This document shows, one piece after another, positions 25,589 to 34,046 of a stretch of 64,000 bases of DNA. Location of the stretch: positions 6,247 through 70,246 of the forward strand of contig JBBINY010000007.1 in NCBI GenBank assembly GCA_037443645.1. The letters are read 5' to 3'. The notes under the pieces are model-generated. The model was not told where the DNA came from. It did not search any database and saw nothing but the letters and a program-made list of their open reading frames with translations. Position 1 is the stretch's first letter. Each line of letters opens with the position of its first letter. Origin of the DNA: UBA2336 sp037443645. GTDB taxonomy: Bacteria; Bacteroidota; Bacteroidia; Cytophagales; Cyclobacteriaceae. The position numbers and the translations under genes were made by a program.

Positions 25589-26862
25589 TGGACATTCAGC
25601 TACTGCCTTATATTGCCCTATCACTGGCTTTCTCCTTTTTCTTTTCCGGGATGGAAATCGCATACTTATCGGCCAACAAGTTGCAACTCGAATTGAAGGG
25701 CAACCAAGGTTCACTCCCAGGAAAGATCTTTTTAAAATTTATAAAGAAGCCCTCCATGTTTATCGGCACCACGCTAATCGGCAATACGGTTGCCCTGGTA
25801 TTCTATGGCATTCTGATGGCTCAATTGCTGGAGCCCGTTTTACAAACCTGGCTGCCTGAACCTGTCCGCAACGATGCATTCGTATTGGTTCTTCAAACGC
25901 TGCTATCAACTACCCTGGTGTTAATCACTGCCGAATTCCTGCCGAAGAGTATTTTTCTTTCCAATCCGAATGTTATGCTCAGTGCCCTCGCAGTTCCATT
26001 TAACATAGTGTACTACCTGCTGTATCCTTTTGTGGCTGTGGTGGTGGCCTTTTCCCGGTTTGTTATCGTTCACGTCTTCCGAACGGAATATTCCGATGAA
26101 CGACCCGTGTACGGACTAACTGACCTGAACAATTACCTCAAGAGCATGATGAAAGTGAAACACGAAGACGAGGATGTGACACTCGATAAAAAAATTTTCC
26201 ATAATGCGCTTGAGTTCAAAACTGTGAAAGTGCGCGACTGCATGATACCGCGAACAGAAATTGTAGCAGTGGATCTGCAAGACGGAATTGACCGCCTGAC
26301 TAAGGCGTTTGTTGAAACCGGCCATTCAAAAATTCTGGTGTATAAAGACTCCATCGATGAGGTAATCGGTTACTGCCATTCTTCAGGGCTCTTCAGGAAA
26401 CCCGCAACCATTGAAGAAATGCTTACCCCGATTATCAACGTGCCTGAAACAACCCTGGCAAACGAACTCATGCTTCAGTTTATCAGGGAACGAAAAAGCC
26501 TGGCCGTGGTGGTCGATGAATTTGGCGGCACTTCAGGCATCGTTAGCATGGAAGACGTAATTGAAGAAATCTTCGGGGAAATTGAAGATGAGCACGATCA
26601 GGATGACCTGGTGGAACAGAAACTGGATGCACGAACATGGCTTTTAAGCGCCCGGATTGAAATCGATTACCTGAATGAAACATACGGCTGGAACTTACCC
26701 ACCGGAGAATACGATACCCTTGGAGGACTTATCCTGGCATATGCCGAAGACATTCCCGAAGCCGGTGAAACAATAACCGTACACCCATTTACATTCACCG
26801 TGCAGTCAACCCTTGATAACCGGATTGATACCATTAAGGTGACATTGCCTGAAGACATCTGA
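25588..26862 (+). CDS. CNNM/CorC (GldE-like) transporter-associated protein
   Basis: 424 residues from the ATG at 25588; an earlier frame start at 25528 would run over the small peptide gene. The N-terminal CNNM domain has 3-4 membrane helices (about 5-150). A pair of CBS domains follows (about 205-330, with VRDCMIPRTEIVAVD and VVVDEFGGTSGIVSMEDV) and then a CorC/HlyC C-terminal domain. Relatives act in magnesium/cobalt handling; the Flavobacterium homologue GldE is a gliding protein. Function here is uncertain. It lies between envelope genes. Confidence 0.88.
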   Translation: MDIQLLPYIALSLAFSFFFSGMEIAYLSANKLQLELKGNQGSLPGKIFLKFIKKPSMFIGTTLIGNTVALVFYGILMAQLLEPVLQTWLPEPVRNDAFVLVLQTLLSTTLVLITAEFLPKSIFLSNPNVMLSALAVPFNIVYYLLYPFVAVVVAFSRFVIVHVFRTEYSDERPVYGLTDLNNYLKSMMKVKHEDEDVTLDKKIFHNALEFKTVKVRDCMIPRTEIVAVDLQDGIDRLTKAFVETGHSKILVYKDSIDEVIGYCHSSGLFRKPATIEEMLTPIINVPETTLANELMLQFIRERKSLAVVVDEFGGTSGIVSMEDVIEEIFGEIEDEHDQDDLVEQKLDARTWLLSARIEIDYLNETYGWNLPTGEYDTLGGLILAYAEDIPEAGETITVHPFTFTVQSTLDNRIDTIKVTLPEDI

Positions 26863-26934
26863 TTCGCCTTCGATTCCTTAGGAATCAACTAATTAAAATC
26901 AAATCGCAGCGTTTCAAACGATTTTAAAAGCGGT

Positions 26935-26964
26935 TTTGCCATTGAAAAAACTGGGTTAAATTTG
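26935..26964 (+). promoter_or_regulatory. promoter of the PpiD-like gene
   Basis: TTTG (26935-26938), an 18-base spacer and TAAATTTG (26957-26964), both perfect matches to the Bacteroidota consensus, 20 bases before the ATG. Confidence 0.75.
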
Positions 26965-26984
26965 CGGTCTTTAAAAATTACGAT

Positions 26985-29087
26985 ATGGCATTTATTGGCA
27001 AGTTGAGGGATAGGATGGGTACCTGGGTAGTGGTATTTGTGTTTGTGGCTATTTCAGCATTCATTCTGGGCGATTTATTAGGCAATAATTCGGTTGTTTT
27101 CAACCGTAACGATGTGGGCGAAATTGCCGGGTATTCGGTTTCGCAGGATGAGTTTCAACAGGCAGTTCGGGAACGGGAAGCCAGTTACATCCTCAACTTC
27201 AATCGCCAGCCTGGCGACCGCGAAATGATTACCCTGCGGCAACAAGCCTGGGAAATGCTCATTGTCCGCCACGCTATTCAGAAAGAATACGCCAAAGTGG
27301 GTGTAGTCGTTTCCGATGAAGAAGTAGTGGATATGATTACCGGAAAAAATGTGGACGAAAGCATTAAACAATCCTTCATCAACCAGGAAACAGGCCAGTT
27401 CGACAGAGCCCAACTGGGCACGTACATCAACCAATTGAAATCCATGCCCGTGGGATCAGAGCCGCGTGTACGCTGGGAAATTTTTGAGCGCGACCTGCGG
27501 CCTGCCCGTGAACGACTCAAATACGAAAACCTGCTGATTAAAAGTGCTTACGTAACCACTGCACAGGCTGAACTGGATTACCACATGCAAAACGATGTGG
27601 CTGAAGTAAAATACCTGTACATTCCCTATTACTCCATAAGTGACACATCGGTCTCTGTAACCGATCCCGATCTGAAGTCCTATTACAATAAGAATAAAGA
27701 AAAATACAAAGCCGAACACACGCGCAACCTGAAATATGTTTCATTCCCGGTTCTGCCTTCGGCCGATGATACCCTGGCCATTAAAGAAGAAATTGTCCGC
27801 CTTGCTGCCGAATTGAAAACCTCTGATAACGATTCGGTATTTGCCACGCTCAATACCGATGGCCGCAATGCTTATTCAAAATATACTTCGGGTAACTTAC
27901 CCGCCTTTGTAAATCCGGCCGAACTGGTTCCCGGTAATGTGGTAGGCCCTTTTATTGATGAGGCCGCCTTTAAAATCTTTAAGGTTTCTAAATCAGGAAC
28001 CGACACCACCTACAGCGCGCGGGCCAGTCACATCCTGATCCGCTGGGATAATGAAACCGATGCAGCGAAAAAAGAAGCCAAAGAAAAAGCACGAAACATT
28101 CTTAAAGACATTAAAGCAGGAGCCAGTTTTGCAGCCAAAGCCCGCGAATTCGGCACCGATGGCACTGCCGCTCAGGGTGGAGATCTTGGTTGGTTCACCA
28201 GTGGAATGATGGTGAAGCCTTTCCAGGATGCTGTCTTTGCCGCAACAAAAAAAGGCGTGCTGAACGATGTGGTTGAAACCGAATTCGGTTACCACATCAT
28301 TGATGTAACCGAAGTAAAGGATAATCGCTTTTATACACTGGCCATTATTGAACGGGATATAACACCGGGTGATGCCTCGATTAACGAAACCTTGCGCAAG
28401 GCCGAACTTTTCGCTTCCGATCTTGATGGCGTTGAACCCTTCAGCGAAAGAGCCGCTAAAGCCGGTTACCCTGTACAGGATGCCACCAACATCGGCACTG
28501 CCGAAAGACGCGTAGGCACCCTGGGGGATGCACGCCAGATTGTTACCTGGCTTTTCCGCGAAGCAAAAACAGGAAAGGTGTCTGATGCCTTCGATTTGCA
28601 GGATCAATATGTTGTTGCCGTGATGACAGGCGAAACCGAAAAAGGCATTAAATCCCTTAATCAGGTGAAGGAAGAAATCAGGCCGGCCGTTTTAAATGAG
28701 TTGAAAGGAAAAAAGATAATTGCAAAATTGAGCGGCCTTTCAGGTACCCTTGACGAAATGGCGACCGCTTATGGCCGCGATGCATCTGTTTATACAAACA
28801 GCAGCCTGAAGCTGAATACCAATTCTCTGACATCCGTTGGATTTGATCCGCAAGCGGTAGGCAAAGCTTTTTCTCTGGAAGGTGGCCAACGCACAGAACC
28901 ATTTGCTGGCGAAACAGGTGTTATTGTTTTTGAAATGCAGAATAAAACGTTAGCCCCTGCCATTGGTGACTATACCATGTTTAAGGCGCAACTCGAGCAG
29001 GGGTTGGGCCGCACCAACAGTTTTAATATTGCCGAAGCCATTAAAGAGGCCGCCAATATTGAAGACAAACGGTACAAATTCTACTGA
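26985..29087 (+). CDS. PpiD/SurA-type peptidylprolyl isomerase
   Basis: 700 residues. One N-terminal membrane helix (about 13-34) anchors a periplasmic protein. A SurA-like N-terminal region (about 38-240) is followed by a parvulin domain at about 345-445 (ARASHILIRWDN, GDLGWFTSGMMVKPFQDAVF in part, ETEFGYHIIDV). It would help fold outer-membrane proteins as they leave Sec. The single helix and length match PpiD rather than SurA. It closes the envelope block 22185-29087. Confidence 0.9.
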   Translation: MAFIGKLRDRMGTWVVVFVFVAISAFILGDLLGNNSVVFNRNDVGEIAGYSVSQDEFQQAVREREASYILNFNRQPGDREMITLRQQAWEMLIVRHAIQKEYAKVGVVVSDEEVVDMITGKNVDESIKQSFINQETGQFDRAQLGTYINQLKSMPVGSEPRVRWEIFERDLRPARERLKYENLLIKSAYVTTAQAELDYHMQNDVAEVKYLYIPYYSISDTSVSVTDPDLKSYYNKNKEKYKAEHTRNLKYVSFPVLPSADDTLAIKEEIVRLAAELKTSDNDSVFATLNTDGRNAYSKYTSGNLPAFVNPAELVPGNVVGPFIDEAAFKIFKVSKSGTDTTYSARASHILIRWDNETDAAKKEAKEKARNILKDIKAGASFAAKAREFGTDGTAAQGGDLGWFTSGMMVKPFQDAVFAATKKGVLNDVVETEFGYHIIDVTEVKDNRFYTLAIIERDITPGDASINETLRKAELFASDLDGVEPFSERAAKAGYPVQDATNIGTAERRVGTLGDARQIVTWLFREAKTGKVSDAFDLQDQYVVAVMTGETEKGIKSLNQVKEEIRPAVLNELKGKKIIAKLSGLSGTLDEMATAYGRDASVYTNSSLKLNTNSLTSVGFDPQAVGKAFSLEGGQRTEPFAGETGVIVFEMQNKTLAPAIGDYTMFKAQLEQGLGRTNSFNIAEAIKEAANIEDKRYKFY

Positions 29088-29101
29088 TTGCAAATTTTAA
29101 A

Positions 29102-29129
29102 CAGGCCTCATCTGAGGCCTGAATTTTTT
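29102..29129 (+). terminator. terminator hairpin abutting the DUF493 start codon
   Basis: CAGGCCTC (29102-29109) pairs perfectly with GAGGCCTG (29114-29121) around ATCT; six T follow (29124-29129) and the next base begins the ATG of the downstream gene. The only purine-rich candidate ribosome site (GAGG) is inside the stem. Confidence 0.8.
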
Positions 29130-29393
29130 ATGGACCAGGAGTCGGTTAATTCATTTCGGGTAAAACTCGATCAGCATTATCGCTGGCCTGCCCTCTACAT
29201 GTTCAAATTCATCGTACCCAGTGAAAAGGCGGACGAAGTGACCCGCTTATTCCCTATGCACGCCAGCACACAAAAGGAATCGAGAGAAGGAAAATACACC
29301 AGCATTACCCTGCAAATGATGATGCCCTCCAGCGATGCAGTAATTGAAGTGTATCAAAAAGCCTCAACCATTGAAGGCCTTATTGCCCTGTAG
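29130..29393 (+). CDS. DUF493 (YbeD-like) protein
   Basis: 87 residues from the ATG at 29130. A YWPxxYMFKFIVPS-like opening (RWPALYMFKFIVPSEK), then SREGKYTSITLQMMM and VIEVYQKASTIEGLIAL, match the small ferredoxin-like fold of the DUF493/YbeD family, of unknown biochemical role. An in-frame extension to 29088 would run through the terminator hairpin and is not favoured. Confidence 0.75.
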   Translation: MDQESVNSFRVKLDQHYRWPALYMFKFIVPSEKADEVTRLFPMHASTQKESREGKYTSITLQMMMPSSDAVIEVYQKASTIEGLIAL

Positions 29394-29442
29394 AGGTTAG
29401 CAATTTGTTTGTACTTTCGTCCGGAATAAAATCATCAGCGCT

Positions 29443-29679
29443 ATGTGGAAAGAAGCTGACAACAAGCTATCGAAGTCATTTACATTTCAGGACTTCACCG
29501 AAGCATTCGGTTTCATGACCAAAGTGGCCATTGAAGCCGAAAAAATGAACCACCACCCAACATGGACAAACACCTGGAACAAGGTGAGTTTTGAACTGTG
29601 CACGCACGATGCAGGCAATACAGTAACCGACCGCGACAGGAAATTAGCAGCCATGATTGATAAACTTGCCGGTCAGTAA
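29443..29679 (+). CDS. pterin-4a-carbinolamine dehydratase family protein
   Basis: 78 residues. AEKMNHHPTWTNTWNKVSFEL followed by CTHDAGNTVTDRD fits the PCD/DCoH motif, in which the HHP His residues act in dehydration of 4a-hydroxytetrahydrobiopterin. The enzyme recycles the pterin cofactor of aromatic amino-acid hydroxylases; no hydroxylase gene is in the window. It is somewhat shorter than the usual 95-110 residues at the N-terminus. Its stop overlaps the rsmI start (TAATG), so the two are translationally coupled. Confidence 0.85.
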   Translation: MWKEADNKLSKSFTFQDFTEAFGFMTKVAIEAEKMNHHPTWTNTWNKVSFELCTHDAGNTVTDRDRKLAAMIDKLAGQ

Positions 29680-30359
29680 TGGAGTTCCGTGCTTCGCTAT
29701 ACATCGTTCCCACCCCGATCGGAAACCTGGGCGATATTACCCTTCGCGCACTTGAGGTTCTTAAATCGGTGGATATGATCCTGGCCGAAGACACCCGTAC
29801 TTCCGGAAAGTTGTTACACCATTTTTCGATCGACAAGCCACTCAGAAGTTTTCATAATTTCAATGAACACAAAGTGGTTGCTGGATTAATCGCGCAATTG
29901 CAAGCCGGCAAACGAATAGCCTTGATCAGCGATGCCGGCACACCCGGCATTTCCGATCCCGGCTTTTTGATCATTCGGGCAGCCTTGAAGGCGGGTGTTC
30001 CGGTTGATTGCCTGCCCGGGCCTACTGCTTTTGTACCCGCCCTCATCAAATCAGGCTTGCCATGCGACCGGTTTGTGTTCGAGGGATTTTTACCTCATAA
30101 AAAAGGCCGGCAGACCTTATTGAAAAAGCTGGCTACGGAAGAACGAACTATGATTTTCTATGAATCGCCTCACCGGCTGGTAAAAACCCTTCAACAGTTT
30201 ATTGAATTTCTCGGTGCAGAAAGGCCTGCTTCCGTCTCGCGGGAGTTAACAAAGCTTTTTGAAGAAACTATAAATGGCACTCTACAGGATCTTCTGGCCT
30301 ACTTCTCTAAAAAGGAAGTGAAGGGAGAAATTGTAATCGTAGTAGCCGGCCATTCCTAA
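29679..30359 (+). CDS. rsmI: 16S rRNA (cytidine1402-2'-O)-methyltransferase
   Basis: 226 residues. LYIVPTPIGNLGDITLRALE, then AEDTRTSGKLL, ISDAGTPGISDPG and FEGFLPHKKGRQ are diagnostic for RsmI of the tetrapyrrole-methylase fold. It methylates the ribose of C1402 in 16S rRNA using SAM. It is about 50 residues shorter than E. coli RsmI at the C-terminus, as in many Bacteroidota. It is coupled to the pterin dehydratase gene by a TAATG overlap. Confidence 0.93.
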   Translation: MEFRASLYIVPTPIGNLGDITLRALEVLKSVDMILAEDTRTSGKLLHHFSIDKPLRSFHNFNEHKVVAGLIAQLQAGKRIALISDAGTPGISDPGFLIIRAALKAGVPVDCLPGPTAFVPALIKSGLPCDRFVFEGFLPHKKGRQTLLKKLATEERTMIFYESPHRLVKTLQQFIEFLGAERPASVSRELTKLFEETINGTLQDLLAYFSKKEVKGEIVIVVAGHS

Positions 30360-30424
30360 CCCGTTCATATAACTTTTTAACGGGTTCAGTCGTTGTGGAT
30401 TATATTCACACTTCAATTCCTTCT

Positions 30425-31225
30425 ATGAATCTAGGAATCATTGAGCAACAGGTTATTGAAATCTGCAGGGAAGTCGCGCATTTTATCCAAACTGAGGCAA
30501 AGGCATTCGATCGGTCGCGCATAGAATTCAAGCAGGGCTTTAATAACCTGGTTTCGTATGTTGATAAGGAGGCGGAGCAGAAACTGGTTGGCCAACTGAA
30601 GCAACTCTTGCCGGATGCCGGTTTCCTTGCTGAAGAAGGAACCAGCATTTCAACGGAAAGCGGATATACCTGGATCATTGACCCGCTTGATGGCACTACC
30701 AATTTTATGCATGGCTTACCCCCTTACGCCATTAGCGTTGCCCTGGCCGAAAAAAACGATATCATTTTGGGAGTTGTGTACGAGATCAACCGCGATGAAT
30801 GTTTTTATGCTGTTAAGAATGGCAAAGCTTTCTGCAATGGCATGGAAATCCGCGTATCGGCAACCGAAAACCTCAATGCGAGTTTACTGGCAACCGGTTT
30901 TCCATACTACCATCTCGATAAGAAAGAGGTTTACCTGGAAATCATAAAAGCCTTTTTGGAAAAAACGCACGGCATACGCAGGTTAGGCAGTGCGGCAGTT
31001 GATCTTGCTTATGTAGCCTGCGGCCGGTTTGATGGCTTCTTTGAATATAATCTGAATGCCTGGGATGTGGCAGCGGGTGCCTTTATCGTACAGCGGGCAG
31101 GAGGTACAGTAACCGATTTTAGCGGAGGAAACAATTTTCTGTATGGCGGGCAGGTGATGGCAGCTGGCGGAGTGCATGCTCAAATGCTGGAGGTAATCAA
31201 TCCGCTTTGGTATAGAAAAAAATAA
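30425..31225 (+). CDS. inositol monophosphatase family protein
   Basis: 266 residues from the ATG at 30425; an upstream GTG at 30395 is possible. The metal-binding WIIDPLDGTTNFMHGLP motif, an early AEEG motif and the late WDVAAGAFIVQRAGG motif define the IMPase superfamily, which removes phosphate from inositol or similar sugar phosphates. Substrate not determined. Its stop codon forms part of the hairpin shared with the convergent permease gene. Confidence 0.9.
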   Translation: MNLGIIEQQVIEICREVAHFIQTEAKAFDRSRIEFKQGFNNLVSYVDKEAEQKLVGQLKQLLPDAGFLAEEGTSISTESGYTWIIDPLDGTTNFMHGLPPYAISVALAEKNDIILGVVYEINRDECFYAVKNGKAFCNGMEIRVSATENLNASLLATGFPYYHLDKKEVYLEIIKAFLEKTHGIRRLGSAAVDLAYVACGRFDGFFEYNLNAWDVAAGAFIVQRAGGTVTDFSGGNNFLYGGQVMAAGGVHAQMLEVINPLWYRKK

Positions 31226-31259
31226 GAGGCGTTCTCAAAAAGTCTGAGACAGCCTCTTA
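31223..31259 (-). terminator. terminator between IMPase and FtsX/MacB genes
   Basis: TAAGAGGC (31223-31230) pairs with GCCTCTTA (31252-31259), with an inner stem TCTCA/TGAGA. On the minus strand a run of seven T (31222-31216) follows, so it ends the permease transcript; the left arm includes the IMPase stop codon. Confidence 0.75.
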
Positions 31260-31289
31260 CAGAGATACCTGGTAAATCATCAGGCTGGG

Positions 31290-33698
31290 TTACTCGTAAC
31301 GAAGCGATTCCACCGGGTTTACCGTGGCCGCTCTGATGGAACGATAGCTTACCGTAAGCAGGGCAATTAACAGCGATGAGCCCGCACCTAAGATGAAAAC
31401 CGAAGGCCCTAATTCAATCCGGTAGGCAAACTGATCGAGGTACATACGCATAACCCACCAACTAAGCGGGGCAGCCAACAAAAAGCCCACCAGCACCAAT
31501 ACGGCAAACTCTTTGGAGAACCTGATAAGAATGCTCTCCACCGATGCGCCCAGTACCTTTCGCACGCCAATCTCTTTCGTTTTCTGGCTGGCCATAAACG
31601 TTACCAGGCCCAGCAAGCCAAGGCAGCCGATAAAGATGGCCATCGAGGTGAAGATTGTCAGCAATACCGACATCCTTCGCTGGCTGTCATAAAACTCCCG
31701 GATTTGCTCATCCAGAAATTCGTAGCTGAAAATATGTTCAGGATAGGCAGTTTCCCACTTTGACTGAACCTGGCTGATAACTCCCTGCAAGTTGGCCGTG
31801 CTGATTCTGAGCGAAAGAGTTTCATACCCCCTGACCCGGTTAAGCAGGATTACCGGTTCAATGGGCTCTGCCAACGACATGGTGTGAAAATCATTCACCA
31901 CACCAACAACAGAACGTTTGCGCCCCCACATGTTGATTTCCTTGCCTATCACTTCCGCGGGGTCGTTAAAGCCAATCATTTTTACAAGCTTTTCATTCAC
32001 CACAAATCCTGTGGCCGTATCTCCATCGGTCAATTTTTCTCCCGCCAGAATGGTGAGTCCAAACAAATCAAAATAATCACCGTCAACCTGTTTCACCTGC
32101 GTTACAAACTCTTCCTCACTACCCTGAATGGTAAAGCCGGTACCGGAAACCTTACCCGAGGCAGGCGGGGCACTGTTCAGGCTTGCCTGCTCAATACCGG
32201 CAAGGGTAAGCAATTCCTGTTTAAGCGCTCGCATCTTGCTGGCGCCATCAATACCTACCGGTGATTCCTGCTCCGGAACAGGAATTGAAATAATGGCCTC
32301 TTTTCGAAATCCAAGATCTTTTGACTGAAAATAGTCCATCTGCCGCAGCAGCACAATGGTGCCGATAATGAAGAATTGAGAAATGAAAAATTGTGCAATA
32401 ACGAGGCCTCTGCGCAAGGAATATCCCGATGAATTCCTGTTGCTAATGAGATTCTTCATGGCCAATGCCGGCCTGAAACCTGAAACAACAAAAGAAGGAT
32501 ATAACCCCGATAGGAAAGAAACAACAACCAGTATAGATCCTAAAAAAATCCAAAGCAAAGCATCCTGTTTCAGGTCTATCGAAAGGTTCAGTTCAAGAAA
32601 TGGATTCAGGAAACTTAACGCAAGCTGAGCACACGCAAGGGAAATCACAACCGAAACAAAGGTTACCAAACTTGTCTCTCCAAGGAACTGCACAATCAAT
32701 TGCCACCGGGTTCCGCCAAGTGCTTTCCGGATACCGACCTCTCTCGACCGCTTAATGGCTTCGGCTGTGGTAAGATTGATGAAATTGATGCACGCGGTAA
32801 TGACAAGAAAAAGAGCAATTATTCCGAGCGCCAGTAAAACAGGTTTGGGTATGGTGTTATAGTTGTAATTGCTGTACCGGTCGTCAAAGTGAATGTCAGA
32901 AAGCGGTTGTAATGCGTGTACACGTAAAAAATTGGTATTGTTGTCCCCCAAATATTTCTTAACAAAGTCGGGCATTCGTGCCTCAATGGCAGCGGCTGCT
33001 TCACCCTCCTTTACCAGGATGTAGCATTGCTCATCGCTCCAAATGCTGTTCCATCCTTTTTCATCGGTCTCCTTTTTGATGGTGGCAGCCGAAAGCATCA
33101 CGTCAAACGGAAAATCAGTGTTGTTGGGGTAATCCTCCATGATGGCTGTAACCCGATACTCCCGGCTATCAAATTTCAGCACTTCGCCAACCGCATCGTC
33201 TTTACCGAAATATTTAAGTGCCGCCTTTTTTGAAATAATAACTTCATTCGGCTCATCAAGTCCCTTCCCGGCATCGCCTACCAGCATTTCACGTTCAAAA
33301 ATTTTGAAGAAATTAGGTTGCGCAAATACCACACCCTTTGGTTCATCGAATTTTTTAGACTCACCATTGGGTTGGGGCACTGAAATCATACTGCCGGCCC
33401 GGTAGGAAAGAAAGGTCACTTCTTCAGCTTCCGGAAAATCGGTACGGAATGCTTCAGGTAACACGGACGGTACTCCGGGTGTATGGTTGTAACCATTGTT
33501 ACCGCGGGTTTGGGTAACGATCCGGTAGATTCGGTCGCGTTTGGAATGAAATGCATCAAAACTGGAAGCATGGCGGATAATCAGGAACAAGATGAGTGAG
33601 CTGCTGATGCCTAAGGTAAGCCCCGAGATGTTGATCAGGGTGCTGCCCTTCTCGCGCCACAGGTTTCGAAAGGCCGTTTTAAGATAATTTCTGAACAT
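31290..33698 (-). CDS. FtsX/MacB-type ABC transporter permease
   Basis: 802 residues. Membrane helix 1 (about 20-42) follows MFRNYLKTAFRNLWREKG. Two repeats, each with a periplasmic MacB-like domain and an FtsX domain, are joined in one chain; REVGIRKALGG (first) and KEIGVRKVLGAS (second) are the FtsX signatures. Such double permeases need a separate ATPase, which is not adjacent. In known MacB cases the machine pumps or signals across the envelope. A sigma-54-like promoter and a palindrome lie upstream (33725-33826). Confidence 0.93.
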   Translation of the reverse strand: MFRNYLKTAFRNLWREKGSTLINISGLTLGISSSLILFLIIRHASSFDAFHSKRDRIYRIVTQTRGNNGYNHTPGVPSVLPEAFRTDFPEAEEVTFLSYRAGSMISVPQPNGESKKFDEPKGVVFAQPNFFKIFEREMLVGDAGKGLDEPNEVIISKKAALKYFGKDDAVGEVLKFDSREYRVTAIMEDYPNNTDFPFDVMLSAATIKKETDEKGWNSIWSDEQCYILVKEGEAAAAIEARMPDFVKKYLGDNNTNFLRVHALQPLSDIHFDDRYSNYNYNTIPKPVLLALGIIALFLVITACINFINLTTAEAIKRSREVGIRKALGGTRWQLIVQFLGETSLVTFVSVVISLACAQLALSFLNPFLELNLSIDLKQDALLWIFLGSILVVVSFLSGLYPSFVVSGFRPALAMKNLISNRNSSGYSLRRGLVIAQFFISQFFIIGTIVLLRQMDYFQSKDLGFRKEAIISIPVPEQESPVGIDGASKMRALKQELLTLAGIEQASLNSAPPASGKVSGTGFTIQGSEEEFVTQVKQVDGDYFDLFGLTILAGEKLTDGDTATGFVVNEKLVKMIGFNDPAEVIGKEINMWGRKRSVVGVVNDFHTMSLAEPIEPVILLNRVRGYETLSLRISTANLQGVISQVQSKWETAYPEHIFSYEFLDEQIREFYDSQRRMSVLLTIFTSMAIFIGCLGLLGLVTFMASQKTKEIGVRKVLGASVESILIRFSKEFAVLVLVGFLLAAPLSWWVMRMYLDQFAYRIELGPSVFILGAGSSLLIALLTVSYRSIRAATVNPVESLRYE

Positions 33699-33724
33699 AA
33701 AAGATTTTTAATCCTTGTGCACCA

Positions 33725-33740
33725 GCCAAACAAAGTGCCA
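33725..33740 (-). promoter_or_regulatory. sigma-54-like -24/-12 promoter of the FtsX/MacB permease
   Basis: On the minus strand TGGCAC-N5-TTGG reads from 33740 to 33726, against the consensus TGGCAC-N5-TTGC, with the expected 5-base gap. It lies 27 bases before the permease start. The final C of the -12 box is shifted by one base. Confidence 0.5.
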
Positions 33741-33810
33741 AGTAAGAGGCGGTCAATTCGGTCTGAATTAAAAACATAAATAGCGATGCCCGTTCGAAAC
33801 CGCCCTATTT

Positions 33811-33826
33811 TGTCCGCCAGCGGACA
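33811..33826. promoter_or_regulatory. palindromic operator TGTCCG-N4-CGGACA
   Basis: A perfect inverted repeat, TGTCCG (33811-33816), CCAG, CGGACA (33821-33826), lies about 70-85 bases upstream of the sigma-54-like promoter, a usual position for an enhancer-binding activator. A weaker related string CGTTCGAAACCG is at 33791-33802. Confidence 0.55.
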
Positions 33827-33861
33827 TATCGCTCTGGGTTTACAAGTTTCTGATTTTCCGC

Positions 33862-33869
33862 TACCTTTG
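33862..33869 (+). promoter_or_regulatory. -7 element next to the Cys-rich peptide start
   Basis: TACCTTTG fits TAnnTTTG and is 3 bases from the ATG at 33873; a TTTA lies 19 bases upstream as a weak -33 element. Transcripts would start at or near the start codon, so a leaderless mRNA is expected. Confidence 0.45.
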
Positions 33870-33872
33870 GGC

Positions 33873-34046
33873 ATGATCCAGTCATTACTTATCCTGTTGC
33901 TTTTTGCTGCCGCTGTAGTTTACCTGGGGCGAATGGTGTATACAGCATTTACGGCTAAATCGTGTGCTTCGGGCTGCGGAAAGTGCAGCACTCTTGATAT
34001 TGACAGGATTGCCAACCAGGTACGAAGCCGCGAGAATTTTCTCTAG
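33873..34046 (+). CDS. FeoB-associated Cys-rich membrane peptide
   Basis: 57 residues from the ATG at 33873. One membrane helix (about 3-23, LLILLLFAAAVVYLGRMVY) is followed by SCASGCGKCS, a Cys cluster typical of the small proteins encoded after feoB. In those operons a role in ferrous iron uptake is presumed. Here no feoA or feoB is adjacent, so it is an orphan copy. Its stop overlaps the stop of the convergent radical SAM gene by 4 bases (CTAG). Confidence 0.72.
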   Translation: MIQSLLILLLFAAAVVYLGRMVYTAFTAKSCASGCGKCSTLDIDRIANQVRSRENFL

